This document shows positions 1 to 12,700 of a stretch of DNA of 64,000 bases, in pieces. A model generated the notes under the pieces. The model did no database searches and was not told the DNA's origin. It worked only from the letters and a program-made list of their open reading frames with translations. This DNA is from Panicum virgatum (Eukaryota; Streptophyta; Magnoliopsida; Poales; Poaceae): assembly GCF_016808335.1 (NCBI RefSeq), contig NC_053146.1, positions 9,493,015-9,557,014 on the forward strand, read 5' to 3'. The translations under genes and the position numbers were made by a program. Numbering within the stretch: position 1 is the stretch's first letter; each line of letters starts with the position of its first letter.

Positions 1-1140
1 TAAGAAAATTAGAAATCGCCCCCACCAGTTCACCTAACAATGACCTAACCCATACAGATACAGTTTGCGTAAAATTACAGCTATTCATGTGAATCAATAG
101 TGTGAAGCAGGTGCACCATAGCATGCAAAAATCTAATTCCACGCAAAAGAAAAAGGGTCAGAACTCATGTAGAGGTTGATGCAGGTGATGAACTCATGTA
201 GTTGAGCAGGATTAACTAACAACAGTGAGATTAAGAATTAAGTCATTCCAGTGGGGCATTTCAACAAATAGTTGTGCTACATATCTACTACAGAAAAGAG
301 ACAAACCAATTCTAAAACGATATAGGAGAAGCAGCTCACGTGGATCAATCTGGAGGAGCTCGTGTGGATCCCGTCATCACTGGGCGAAGAGGATGGCAAG
401 GATCTCAGCCACTGCAGCCCCATAAGCATGCCGCTCGATGGCCCCACCTAGAGTGGTCGAGATCTGCAGGAGTGAAGGAAGGAGCGTGGGCGGGTGAAAC
501 GACGGCATGCGAAAGGGGAAGGGGAGAGGGACTTGCCGCTGGCGTCCTCGAAGGTGTAGTCGTGGCGGACGAGCTAGCGGCGGGAGGTGCCGAGGTCGAT
601 GATGTCGCTGCTGGCAGCCTTGGAGGTGATGCTGCTGCGCCCGTGGCATGGCAGCCACGGATCTGGGACCGTGACGGCCAGACAAAGTCACACCACGGCC
701 GGATCTTGCGCAAGCCGGGCGCAGGCCGCCGTAGTGGCGTCGGGATGGAGAAGACGAGGAGGGGGAGAGGGAGGTGAGGAGGTGTAGGATGGCGGCTGGT
801 TAGGGAGCCGCTGCACCCCGGGCCGCACGCCCTTGGCCGCGTTCTTCAGGCCCCATCACAGGGGAGGAGGCGGCATGAGGAGCAGGCGGATCTAAGGACG
901 AGCGCCTTGACCTCGCCACGACCCGCGCCATGCACCACCACCGCTCCCACTCATCGCCACCCCGTAGAAGGAGAGGGAGCGGGGGACCAGGCCGGCCGCT
1001 TCCTCTCGCCGCCGATGCCAGTGGGGCTCTACAGCTCGCTCGCCTCCTGCTGAGGACCTGAGGGGGCGGCGTCTGTGGAGAGGGAGGGGAGTGGATCTGA
1101 GGAGGGTTTCCAATGCTTTATAGACAATGAGAAAGCGACT
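1..1140 (-). other. GC-rich island, possible first exon of an unidentified minus-strand gene
   Basis: Positions 330-1130 are far richer in G+C than the flanks and read like a grass 5' exon. On the minus strand a CTATAAAG box lies near 1110-1120, followed by pyrimidine-rich leader-like sequence. Open frames of about 80-145 codons exist on both strands, but they are low-complexity and none matches a family I know. One minus-strand frame around 510-620 looks protein-like but contains a stop. Positions 1-330 show no coding signal. A real gene continuing left of the window, or a decayed one, are both possible. Confidence 0.2.
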
Positions 1141-2160
1141 CATACCGTTGGATTAAGGATGATGGACAGAAAAGCTTGGGCCGTGCATGCATTTCTAGAT
1201 GGGCTGATTTAGATGTTTTCTCAGTCCAATATTATTTGATGTTTTGTTAAATAACTAATTAGATCATCCTTGTGAAGCATCTTAAAAATATGTTTATGTT
1301 ATGGGTGTAAATATATTTTTCTCTTGTACAAAACAATATGTAAGTTGTTGTGGAAAATTCTCAACTTCTTTGGAACACATTGCTATTTTCCACCACTTAA
1401 TTTAATTTCTGTGTGCTTATGGAAAGAAATTCCAATTTGAAATACATGTGACACCAGAATGATTCACAAAATTGTATAAAATTCATATTTAAATTTATTT
1501 CATGTACAGCCCATTTCCTTTATAGATATTAAAAATTTTAACTTTCTTCTAATGACAACTCAAACTTATATCCCCAAACCACTATCCAATAATTGTAGTA
1601 ATATTTAAATTTGCTCAGAAAATTCTAAATTTTGGCATGGGACTATTTTATGGATATAAAAGCTTAAAAAAAGTTTCACACAATTTCATAATTTTTTGAG
1701 CACACATTATTCACAAAAAGGACGCGTGTACACGATGTTTCATACACTTCAACTTAAACTTTGAAGTTTGCGCATCATAGTTCATTTCCTTCCTCTGATA
1801 CACTTCAATTTTGGATACTGCCTTATGTTGACCATAACATTGAAAAAAATATGAAGTTACATTAGTAATTCTTATACAAAAACATGCTTTTAATTCTCTA
1901 TTTAGTTGGAATAAAACATTTCGTATGAAAACAATCAAGATATAACAATTAACATACAAACATAAGTCACTAAATAAAAGATCCTGATTTTAGAAAAATT
2001 CAAAAAAAAAAGAACCATCAAATCTGGAGTTCATACGAGGGAGAAATACCAATTATAAAGTTTAATTCCGGATTAAAAACAAAAATATGATTCACACGAC
2101 TGTTCTTCCATACAGGGCCCCGTTATAGTATAAAATATAAGAGACTTAATACACGGAAGC
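1141..2160. other. AT-rich spacer, no gene seen
   Basis: Long AT-rich stretch with short frames broken by stops in all six readings. I see no recognisable domain, terminal repeat or RNA gene. Confidence 0.5.
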
Positions 2161-2167
2161 ATCACAA

Positions 2168-2235
2168 GCGATGGCCTAACATAGTGGTATTGCTCCACGT
2201 CTTATCTCCGTGACCTGAGTTCGAATCTGGCTACA
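2168..2235 (+). pseudogene. tRNA-like relic with A and B box motifs
   Basis: An A-box-like stretch near 2172-2186 is followed by a near-consensus B box (GAGTTCGAATC, 2217-2227). No convincing cloverleaf can be folded by eye. It is most likely a decayed tRNA or the head of a tRNA-derived SINE. Confidence 0.35.
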
Positions 2236-2320
2236 CCCCCGTCCTCTTTTTTGTCCGAATTAAAACACCAGACACTTTATATATAAAGCATATAATCAGA
2301 TATCTTCATGAAAGAACACG

Positions 2321-2356
2321 CAGTGTAGTGGTAAGGTGGACATGGGTTCGATTCCC
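2321..2356 (+). pseudogene. Second tRNA-like relic, internally deleted
   Basis: CAGTGTAGTGG (2321-2331) resembles an A box and GGGTTCGATTCCC (2344-2356) is a near-perfect B box. The two are much closer together than in a tRNA gene, so the anticodon arm is missing. It lies about 100 bases after the first relic. Confidence 0.35.
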
Positions 2357-2519
2357 TTCGTCCGTTAATTTTGCCCCCTTTTTTTTGTTTTTTCTCAGCC
2401 ATCCGTTTTTCCCCCTGCTGCTGTGTGTAGTTGCCAACCATTTTTTTTAATCTTTTCCCTGCCGCCGCCGGTAGTTGCCATTATTTTTTTTGTGTGTTTT
2501 CCCTACCGCCGCTATACGA

Positions 2520-2750
2520 AGCAGACTGAGATCACAAAAATATTGAACTATGATGATATTTTCTATCACTATTGTAGTTAGGTATAATGTTAAATCTGTG
2601 ACGATTTTTATATTCACTCTATGACGATATCAGAGATCTGTCATAGAATCTGAGCCCAAAGTCAAGCCCGAATGGGCTATTAGCATATTTGTGACGTTCT
2701 TTGAAAATGTCACGGAAAATTTATCACAGATTAAATGATTTCTTGTAGTG
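2520..2750. mobile_element. CACTA (En/Spm-type) transposon, one terminus
   Basis: The stretch ends at 2750 with TTTCTTGTAGTG, the reverse complement of the standard grass CACTA terminus CACTACAAGAAA. The preceding 200 bases repeat short motifs around GTGACG, TCACAG and CTATGACGATAT, as CACTA subterminal regions do. No matching left terminus was found to the left within the window, so this is an end fragment or its mate has been lost. Confidence 0.6.
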
Positions 2751-3583
2751 TTAGCTCAAGCTTCCAGTGAGTCCCCTTTCCCTTGTCAGGCATTCTGAAT
2801 TTCCATGCTTCCCAATCCCACTTCTGGGAACAAGTGAGGACCAGGTATTTTTTCCTTCTAGCAGCCGGAATTGTAGCTTGAGTTTTTTAGCTCAAAGTAC
2901 TGCAGTGACAAATAAAGAGCTTATTATGGCGTTTCTTAGTACATATTTATTCAGTGAATTCATGGATTGAGTGAATCGAATGACTTTTCTATTCATATCT
3001 TTTCCCTACTACCAGGTCATTGGGTGAAACTGTTTGTAGACATAAACCTGAAAATAGATAAAATACAATTATCTCTCCATAATGCCTTTTGTAGAATTGT
3101 ATTCTGAATTTTGTGTCCTGGGCCTATTGCAGGCTGCACCAAGTGATTCGTAGTAGATACACGTAATGTTAAAAGAAGTATATATTAATTCATATACCAA
3201 TCATACAGTTGAGATGTCCCTACAGAATTTCACATCCAAATGGTGTGATATGTGTTGAACCTATTGCTCTAGTTCATGCTATATATAGCTCAAGAACTCC
3301 AGCCCTTTACAGCTAAAACTCATTGCTTTGGTAGCAAAAGAAATCAGTCTGCTTTAACGGGCAAACGGTTGACCAACGAGCACCAGAATCTTCATATCGG
3401 AATAGGATGCATCGGGATATAAGCTAGTATGCCCTCCTAATGTCATTGCCATCTCCAATAATTTGTTACTACATTTATATCCAGTTTTACTTGCATGGAA
3501 AAACACTATATAGTCTCCGATTGGCTAGCTCATTGTAGTGTCGAGCTAGCAACCACGATTACATTCCTTGCATGCATAGATTT
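2751..3583. other. Spacer with one copy of the local repeat motif
   Basis: No gene recognised. Around 2797-2821 there is a copy of the motif (ATGCTTCCCAATC plus flanks) that marks the repeat family described at 4016-8660. Confidence 0.4.
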
Positions 3584-4015
3584 TGTCGGTACCCTGTAGC
3601 AGGGATACCCACTCTTACTGCAGTAAGGCAGGACTCGCGTAGTCATCCGTAACTACGCCATAAGAGGCGGAGCAGCCGGGCCCCACGGGTCAGGCTCTTA
3701 CCTCACCGGGCCAGCGGCCCCGGACCCGCTCCCCGCTCTGGGACGGGTCCGGTGACGCCACGTGTCCCTGAGGAAGGGAAGCTCGATCCAAGCCAACAGC
3801 CGAGGGCGCGGACCCCCCCATAGGGGTCCGGGACCTCCCCGCGTCCGTCCGGACCTCCCACGCGCGTGAACCAGCATACCACCGGGGCGGGGTCCGGGGG
3901 CGCCACGTGTCCTGCGGGCGCGGGCGCGAGTCTTCCGCTGGAAGACTCGCCCACCCACAGCATTCAATGCGGGTGGTTGAGGCGTGCTCTGCCGCCGCGG
4001 CACGCGGGGCAGCCA
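3584..4015 (+). mobile_element. Partial LTR, probably Ty3/Gypsy
   Basis: It starts abruptly with TGTCGGTACCCTG, a typical opening of grass Gypsy LTRs, and is GC-rich with direct and inverted GGGTCCGG-type motifs against an AT-rich surround. No partner LTR, primer site or coding part is nearby. The right boundary near 4015 is a guess from base composition. The open frames inside (about 80-108 codons) are by-products of GC content. Confidence 0.55.
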
Positions 4016-7000
4016 TTGTTATTGTGTGCTTTTGTGATCAGAAATGTATCCTTTTTATCCAAGATCAGTTACCATCTGTTTTTCGTATTTAAAATATGAT
4101 GACGTACTTTATAACACTGGCTTGTTACTCCGAGTACATCACACTTAATAATATGACACAAATGGGTTACTTAAATAACCTGATCATAGAGGCTTACATT
4201 TCAACACGAGCATCAGATTATGATCACCCTTTAGCACCCCATCTATCATAGCCTGACCCACTAGATCTTAGCTCAAAAATCAGTCCACGCTTAATCCCTG
4301 CAAGGTGGCCTCCATCATTGACTAACCTATCTAGGATCGTTGTCTTCTCTTGCAAGATCTGCAATGTTACCACCCCTTCTAGTGCTTTCTCTATTCTAGA
4401 CAAGTGACCGTCGCCCTTTCAGCTCTACACTATGATACATGATTCAATGCGATTCATGCCAGCCCGTGAATAAATCTCAATCCTGACTGCCACCGTAGAG
4501 GTAGGTGCCTTATAATCTACTGTAACCTAATCAATGGGCATAGTCCTCCAACACGAGTTTGAGTGTCCTGATGCTTCCCAATCTCATGCTCTTGTAATGT
4601 TTAACTTTCAACCGCAAAAAAAAATGATTTTAACTAGCATGAATCGCATTAAGAGTAGATTATAAGGCACCTACCTCTTGTAATCTTATACTGACTTTAT
4701 GCTATTGTTATGCATCTAGTTCATCAGGTTTTCAGTCTGGACGACAACAATGGGTACGTCAAGCATTAAGAGGGATTCACAACAGTTATATATGATGCCT
4801 CCTCCCCAGCCAGTGAGGCAATTGTATCTGTGGAGCTGCTGGTTTCACTAGCATATATGGTTTGTGAGCTGAAATAGTTCAGTGGGATTGTAAAACCATC
4901 AATTCACCGTCGTAAGGGGTGTGGTCCTCTGACTTCTCATATTCCACTGCTGAGAATACTTTTGACCCAAGGTTCACCTACCTCAGTCAGACTACTGTCA
5001 ATCAATGTACTGATGGTTGCCTGATTTCACATGGTGATTTTTCTTGGCTGGCATGCTGACAGTAAGTTTCGCCCACATGGACTCCCCTGTACAGCAAAAG
5101 CATGTTGCCATGTTATCAGCAGGCATAATCCTCGAAAACACATCGCTTAAAAATCTGTTGGAGGTGTCCTTGTCGCTCAGTTGTAGTTTTGCATCTCAAC
5201 CCAACTTTCACAATGTTTAAAAAAGTATTGTTTTCTAGATAAATGTGCGGACAATGTAATTAAGAAATACTGTTGTGTAGATAAATGTACATACAAACCT
5301 CTGCAGTAAATATTTCAAATCTAAGGTTCCAGAAACATGAAAAACTAAGTCTACAAGAATATCTAGTCAGGAACAAATTGTATGATGGACTGGTGTCATG
5401 TGGGAAACAAAAATTAATTGGCTCTGTCTGTGGTTTTAAATGTGTGAACTTGGAATACATTGCATTTAACATCGGACATATGAGCTGGTATTTCAAGACC
5501 CATCATCTTTGCATGGCCTAAGATCACGCTAGGAAATACCCCGATCATCGAGGGGTTTACGGTCCAACATCGCAATCAGGTGATCACTGCTGATCTGCTG
5601 GATGTGATTCTGATCCATCAGAATATCTCCACAATAATGTCAAGCATAATCCCTGCAAAGGGACCTCTTCTAGTGGCAAACATCTCTCTAACTGCTCAGC
5701 TCTCTGACCTGCAAGGAGGAAGCAGCATCCTTCTCAATGTGTCTCCTGTGTACAGTATGTGTTGCCGTTGCGCTGGCAGCTCTACAACATGGCTGCAACT
5801 TGTAAAAAGTAGTGACGAAGTGAGAGGTCAAGCAGATCGCCCGCCACTCGCAGCATGGAGGGGATCCTAGAATGCACAGCACGCCCTACTCGCTCACTAG
5901 TTTGGTTTCCTGGTGTATCCCGATAATCTCAGTCTCTTGTGTTCTGTTCAAATTTGTTTGTTGTTTCTGCAGAAATGCTCTACTACATCGTGTCCTTTGT
6001 GTGGATGAAATCAGAGGGATCAAGCAAGCAATAATTAAAAGGGATTCACCACTGTTATATATGTTGTGCTCTCCCACCAGTGCAGTGAGAGGCATATATC
6101 TGCATCTCTCAACTGATTTATCTTCATGCTGCACCAATTACTTCAAGTTTTTTTAGTCGTACAGACCAGAAAAAGGTATGGCGGAGTTGGGACTATCAAG
6201 AGTATTGTTCAGACCAGACAAAGCTAACTGGAAATACGCGGCCACCCTAAGTCCACACTGGCCCAAAAGGTTAATTAGCTGCTTCACGTACAACACCTCC
6301 AAGTTCTTGCAGCTCGCCTCATCTATCAGGGACACCGCCTATGTCCGGCACCGCAGAGGTCCGGGATGTCATCATCTTCCCAAGGGCGCTACTTACCACG
6401 AGCCGTTCCAAGTTTCAACTTTGGTTAGGTGTTCTCTACATCGAGCTTACCGACTGCATCGTGCCATTGGCCATGAACCCGGCCGCGGCCGACGCACACG
6501 GTCACGTTCCTACGGTGGCGAGTGGTGGCCCATCGAGCAAGCTCACACCTGCAAAAGTACTATTTGTTTCGAGAGATGATGTTCATGTGTTTCACATGGA
6601 TGAGGTTCATTATTTTTCAGTTCAGAATTTGAGTAAATTAAATTAGTTTCTGAGGACATATCCACCGAACAATCATTCTAACTAGGATGGTTTGTTTGGT
6701 TTGACAACCCACAATAGTCAACTGACCCAGGAGATTGCTGGAAAACGATTAACATTAATTTTCCACAAGGAATCTAACTCATCATAAAAGGAGTGAATTT
6801 GTCAACATGAAGTTGAAAAAGTAACAGAATTTCCCATTCCACTCCCAACTACATTATAACAATTCGATTTACTCATACATTAAGGCAAAAGGGACTACCT
6901 CTCCAAGTGGTGCTATCCTCTGATTCGCAAATTGCATCCTCTCAGTTCATTGTCACTGTGTCACTTGCAGGCTGCAGCTCTGCACATCTACTGCATCGGG

Positions 7001-8660
7001 CAGGAGTGGTGACAACCCAAGAACACTGCCCCAAGTATTGCCACCGCGACCGGTGAAGGCATCGTAGCCAGCTAAGCAAACATTATCCTTTCCAGCAATG
7101 TTGGGATTCCCGATGCTTCCTAATCCCATGCAGTTTCTGTTGTTTTCCTTGTGGTGTGCTCAAGTGCATTGGGTTTTCGGTGCTGACAAAGCATGCATTT
7201 GAAAGGGATTCTCCAATGTTTCATATAGGGTCTCTTGCCAGTAGTAAGGCATGTGCATCTCTGGATCCGGTTTTATGTTACTTGATGCTGCATCTAGCCA
7301 GTACCACAAGTCATAATGATCAAATGAAAAGATGGTGTGCCTACTTTTTAACTCCAAAATAATTTATTTTATTTTATTTGGTACACAGGATGGGCCCAAT
7401 ATAATAATGTAGGTTGGCTAGCCAGGCCCATAACAGTCGGGGTAGCCAACTAACCCCAAGAACGAGATTATATCTCCACCATTCTTTTCGCAAACGAATT
7501 GCCTTTAATTATCATGGCATGCCACAAAATAATTAGGTAGTAGAAGGTGTGAATTGAATATCGACAGTGGACTATATAGGCAGCAGGTCAAAAATCTATT
7601 AATTAGAATCACATCATCAACTGTTTTAACAGTGTTTACTTGTTCATTAAACTCAACCAGCAGGAGATGTGCCATGAAATTGGTTTGCTCTTCGCCAGGA
7701 CTGTGTGACAAGTATTACGTGGTTGATCCAACATGTAGTCCCTTTATTTTGTTTTGTTGGTTTCTCCATTACAAACATGACAGTTGTAATATTGTAGAGG
7801 CGGCATGTAAGCACCAGTTTGTAGCAGCGAGCCATAGTCCAGAACTTCCAAAACCAGACTGGGCTTGGCACTGCAACATGGCTTCCAAAACTAGACATAT
7901 CTAAGACCCGTCCCTTCTGTTTGCATCTTGTCTGCTCAATACATGTGACATTTGTATTTGCAATCCTGTCACCACTGATCGAACTGAAATCTCCCCTAGA
8001 ATGAGTAGCCGGACACAATCCTATCAAAAAAGTTTAGGTTTCAAGATGCTTCCCACTCTCATGGTACAGTCCATCAGATTTTCAGTATGGAGATGCCAAC
8101 AGAGGGATCAAATAAGCAATTACTAGAGATTCACCACTGTTGTATCTGAACTCTCCCGCCAGTGAGGCATGTGCATCAGACGTAAATATTTATGGCGGAG
8201 AGTCAATATATACCAGAAGGATGTTGTGCCTGTGATCTATTTTACAAGAATTAAGGGCACCATCAATTTATTATTCCTTTAGCTATGCAGTTTTGGGTTG
8301 TGCACTCATATATTGCTTTGGTGTTGTGGTGACGTTTTAGTATATTTGCTGTTTAGCTACGCAGTTCGTGAAATTATAGGGATGATGTAAAAATTATCTT
8401 GGTCGGTACGAAGCTATATTATAGGACCACATGTTGCCTAAAAAAGACTCTGTTGTCGTTTATTTAGGCCATCATACAAATTTTGGTGTAGCTGGGCTAG
8501 GGTTTTGTTTGATATTAGTCCTTGTTGTCATTTATTTTGTCCATCATGCAATTTTTGTGGAACGTGGTGCCAGGGTGTGTGTTGTATGCCATTTATCTCT
8601 TCTTATACACTCTCTTCCACGTTCATAAAAATAATATTTTGACATATAATATTTATTGAC
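4016..8660. repeat. Cluster of decayed copies of an unidentified sequence family
   Basis: A module recurs here in diverged form. Marker one, around GATGCTTCCCAATCTCATG, is at about 4569, 7111 and 8045. Marker two, around GGGATTCACCACTGTTATAT, is at about 4772, 6040, 7204 and 8127. Further shared blocks include 'TAATCCCTGCAA' with flanks at 4291 and 5650. More copies lie at 17440-18010 and 18377-22370. Some copies share short minus-strand reading frames, so the source may have been a tandem minus-strand gene, but every frame is broken. I could not identify the family. No intact gene is seen. Confidence 0.55.
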
Positions 8661-8667
8661 ATATTTA

Positions 8668-8933
8668 TACCACATGCTATTCTACGACCTAGATGTAGCT
8701 ACACTAATTACTGAATAATTTTTTAGTAATAACCACTGCGTGATTACTGACACCGTATTACTGAACGTAATTCAGTAATATGGAAACTTAGTTCAGTAAT
8801 TTCGAGTCAGTCCAGTCAGTAATTTAACTTAACTGCTAGGTGTAGAATAAGCGCTACACTTAGGGTATCTATTCTACATCCTCGATGTAGCTATATCCAA
8901 CTAATTACTAAACAAAATTTTAGTAATGACTAC
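8668..8933. repeat. Diverged ~200-bp tandem repeat, second copy split by a Copia element
   Basis: A unit beginning near 8668 (CTAGATGTAGCT, then TAGTAATAACCACTG, then GATTACTGACACCG) is repeated from about 8867. The second copy breaks at 8933 and resumes at 14215 with CGCGATTACTGACATCG. Joining the two halves restores the order seen in the first copy, which fixes the edges of the Copia insertion. Confidence 0.7.
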
Positions 8934-9148
8934 TGTTAAAAAATAGATTTAGTGATCAATTCCTGTAATTAATAATTAGTTAGTGATTTATTACATCACC
9001 ATCCACGAAAGGGTCAAACCGAAGGGGTGTGTCCCTTCGACCCCTTTCGCCCCTTGGGCATGTATAAAAGGTTGTAATCCCCTCTAATCAATCTAAGGAA
9101 TCATTCATTTCCTCAATCCTTTCTCTATTTCACTTTTACTCTACAACA
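8934..9148 (+). repeat. 5' LTR of the first Copia element (215 bp)
   Basis: It shares over 140 nearly identical bases with the 3' LTR, including the TATAAAA box (9063-9069) and the end TCTACAACA. It is about 53 bases longer because of extra AT-rich sequence at about 8948-9000 that the 3' LTR lacks. The internal sequence begins directly afterwards with CACGTTATCA, as in related Copia elements. Confidence 0.85.
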
Positions 9149-9779
9149 CGTTATCATGCACACTAGTCTCTCCACTGACTTGGAGAATGCAGAACTCGCC
9201 GAGTTGTTCGAAAGGAGGGAGGCCAGAGGGCCTCACGCTCCCTGGAACCAGACGTACAGGGAGTTCTCGATAGGGAACTCGTCGAGTTCTTACACGAAGA
9301 CGAAAACAAGGCAACGGAGTCCTCGCTGGAGTCCTCGCCGTACTTGACGAGAGGCGCGATGGCCTCTGTACAACTACGGCAAGAACAACAGGAACGAGTA
9401 AGAATGTATCCTTCAGACTTACATTTCTTCCTTGTCGTCTTCCCCGTCGATGACAATGGCCAACCCTTCCTTCGGCAGCGGCGCGGCCAAGATAACCCCC
9501 ATCCTCGAATTTGTCGGTCACCCCATGGCAGTGCATCGGACTTCGTCCTCGCGCACCACCATCAACTCCAATGAGCGCACAAAGAACGCCTCTCCATGGC
9601 CGCACCTCCGGCGGCCATCGCATCAGCGACCTTGGTGATGGATGACATAAAAATTATCGGCAATTCAATTGGTCACCACATAAATATTTCAAAAATTTCC
9701 CAAATCTTCGGATTTGTGTGCACAACATGTGCCATGAGAAAATTAATCTTAAGAACCTCTTATCTTAAGATCAAGGCTG

Positions 9780-12700
9780 AACCACTATAGTTTCTTGAAT
9801 GCATTCAAGGAGACATTTGTGGTCCACTCATCCATTAGTCGGACCAAATTGGTACTTCATTGTACTTATTGATGCATCAACTAGATGGTCCCATATGTAT
9901 TGTTATCCACAAGAAATCATGCTAAGCATGATTATTTGCTCAAAATTATCAAATTAAATAAGCATATTATCCGGAACACACAATCAAATCAATCAGGATT
10001 AACAATGCCGCTAAATTCTCCTCAAAAGCCTTCAATTATTATTGTATGGCTCTAGACATTAATGTGGAATATTTTTGTACATACACAAAATGGATTACCC
10101 TAATATCTTATCAGGAGAATCACTTACTTGGTAGACCATTATCATGAAATTGCAGTCAATATCATGTTGGCATCATATGATCTTACACACCGTAAACATA
10201 ATTTAGATTCATATAACTGCAATCAAAATGGTACCCCTCGTTGCAGTAAGTACGTGGAATCTTGGCCTCAGCCAAATATTTCCCATCTGCGTGTCGGTTA
10301 TATTTCGCACATACCGATATCACCACCGCAACATACATACATGAGCATTGAGGATCCATATAAGATATTTATCCGTCATTCATAAAATATCTTGGATCAC
10401 TCGTAAGGGATTAATTCATCTAGTACCTATAATAAAGTGCCAAGAATTGGCGAGCTCTCAGGGGCGGTGCTACTATTCGCGGGCCCGACGTGGGTCCCAG
10501 AGGGTACTGTATTGCGGGGGCCCACGATACTGTTCAAAGAGGGGGACGTATACTGTTCACAGTGGGCCCGCATACTGTTCAACTGGGGCCACAAGACTGT
10601 TCACGGGTGGGCCCGCAAGGCTTATACTGTTCAAGGGGGCCCCACAAGACTGTTCACAGGTGCGGCCCACAAGACTGTTCACAAGTGGGGTCCACTTTTT
10701 TCCGCTTTTCCTTCCTATGCTAGCCTCCACCCCTTTCTTTCTTTTAACGTAACAAATCTTTCTTTTACTTCCCTTCCAATATTTTCAATGAACCATTTTA
10801 ACATAACATATACAAATCCATTTTCCCTAACAAACAAAATACATATACTAAACACCTTAAACTCAAATAATTTTCAAACAATCATCCTATTATACAGCCC
10901 AAAAAGAAATAAAACAACATAACAATCTAGCAGCTATTTTTACTAACACCTAAAAGTCAACAGATTTATAAGAAAAAAGTTATACTATACTTAGACGACC
11001 ATTATGATAACATAAAATACCTAAATTTAATATTTGATTTAGTACAACAAGATAATAAATTTATGTTTTATCATTCTTTTAAAGTTAACATCTTTTGGAT
11101 AGACGCGCATCGCTCGTCAACCTGCCTAGTTTATTCATAAGCCCGTATGCTGATTACATTTTGACGATAATTCCAGACATTAGGGGAAGATTAATACCAC
11201 ACATAAAGAATGCCAGGAAATATAAAATTATATATGAATATTACATTCAATCCTCATATCCACGTGTACACAAATAATATCTAAATCAATAGTTCAGAAT
11301 ATTCTTTATTTGCAACATATTGCAAATAGCCTGCCAAATGCATTTACTAATCAAAAGTGTCATCAAACAAAATTCCTACAATTATTGTACCAAAAAGAGT
11401 GAAGCATTTAAAATTATCACTCAACTCCCATATCAAAATAAGAGGGGGAGAAGTATGGTCACAAGATAGAAATTTAGCTTAATACCAGCATCCGCGGAAA
11501 TAGGGGGAGACATCCTCCTAGATAGTAAATGCAAATCAACATCATGAATGTTGTTAGACACTTTATGGATTTATTCAAATCGAAAGCCTATGAATGTTTT
11601 GTATTCAGAAGCCCAGTATATGTGCACGTAAATTATGCGTTGGGTTGTGGAATGCCCTAATTCTATGGTCGTGGAAAATGACATAGGATTTAAATAGGGT
11701 TAATCTCTCACAAGATATATATTGATTATGATTAGTCGATCACATTAAGACTACAAATTTGTCGACATATACTCCTATTGAAAATCGCTATACATCTTTA
11801 ACTGGATTCAGACCAAAAAGTCCTAGGCAAAGTGTTAACAAACACTCAAATTGGGTCAAAGCAAAAGGTGTCAATTAAGGAAAAGTATTCTCATTTTCAA
11901 ATAAGAAAGTCTTATCTACAAATCATAATGCTTTTCTTCAAGAAAGCAAGGTGGTGAGACAATGAGAGCTTGTAGCACATAGTTTCACACAGAGACCAAG
12001 GAACATACCATCAAGGTATATGTGAGAATTACGTTCCCATATTCAATTATTGGCAGATCAATTGAATTTGATAAAATTGGCTTTATATGTCCCTTGAGGA
12101 CTTTGTGAACTAAATCCAAACGAAAAATCGCAACATATAATTATATACAAGTCACTCTATGATTTGGGATAGTCAAGTTTGATTGTGGTACAATTGACTA
12201 TATGAGTATATTCCATAAAAGGATTACTCTAATTACGATGAATACATATATGTGTCCATAAATAAATTCCAAATAGCATTTTCATCATCTCAGCACTCAA
12301 ATAACAAGCATTCATTTATGACAAAATTCGAGATGAAAATTGGGTAAAACCAAAGGATGTTTAAGTTTTCAACTTAAGCACATATGTTAGTTTGCCAATA
12401 TTTAATTAATATTGGACAATCATATCCATCAACACTTGTGTTCATTCCATCCCTAAAAATGGATCAATACCCATTTAGACCCTGGGATGAGAAACTAAGT
12501 GCCAAAGCGCTTTTGTATCATACAAATTGCAACAGGCCTGATATTGCTTTTGTAGATACCTAGCTAGCTCAAATTAGCGCAACTCCAACAATATCATAAA
12601 AGTCGGAGTCAAATCAGAAATCCACATATATCTAAATATGGCACAAAAGATTTTGATTTGTTATTATAAAATCAGAACACATCAAAAGTGGGATATCGAG

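Noticed and set aside
3690..4016. Overlapping minus-strand frames of about 100 codons
   Set aside because: They lie within the Gypsy-type LTR fragment and reflect its base composition.
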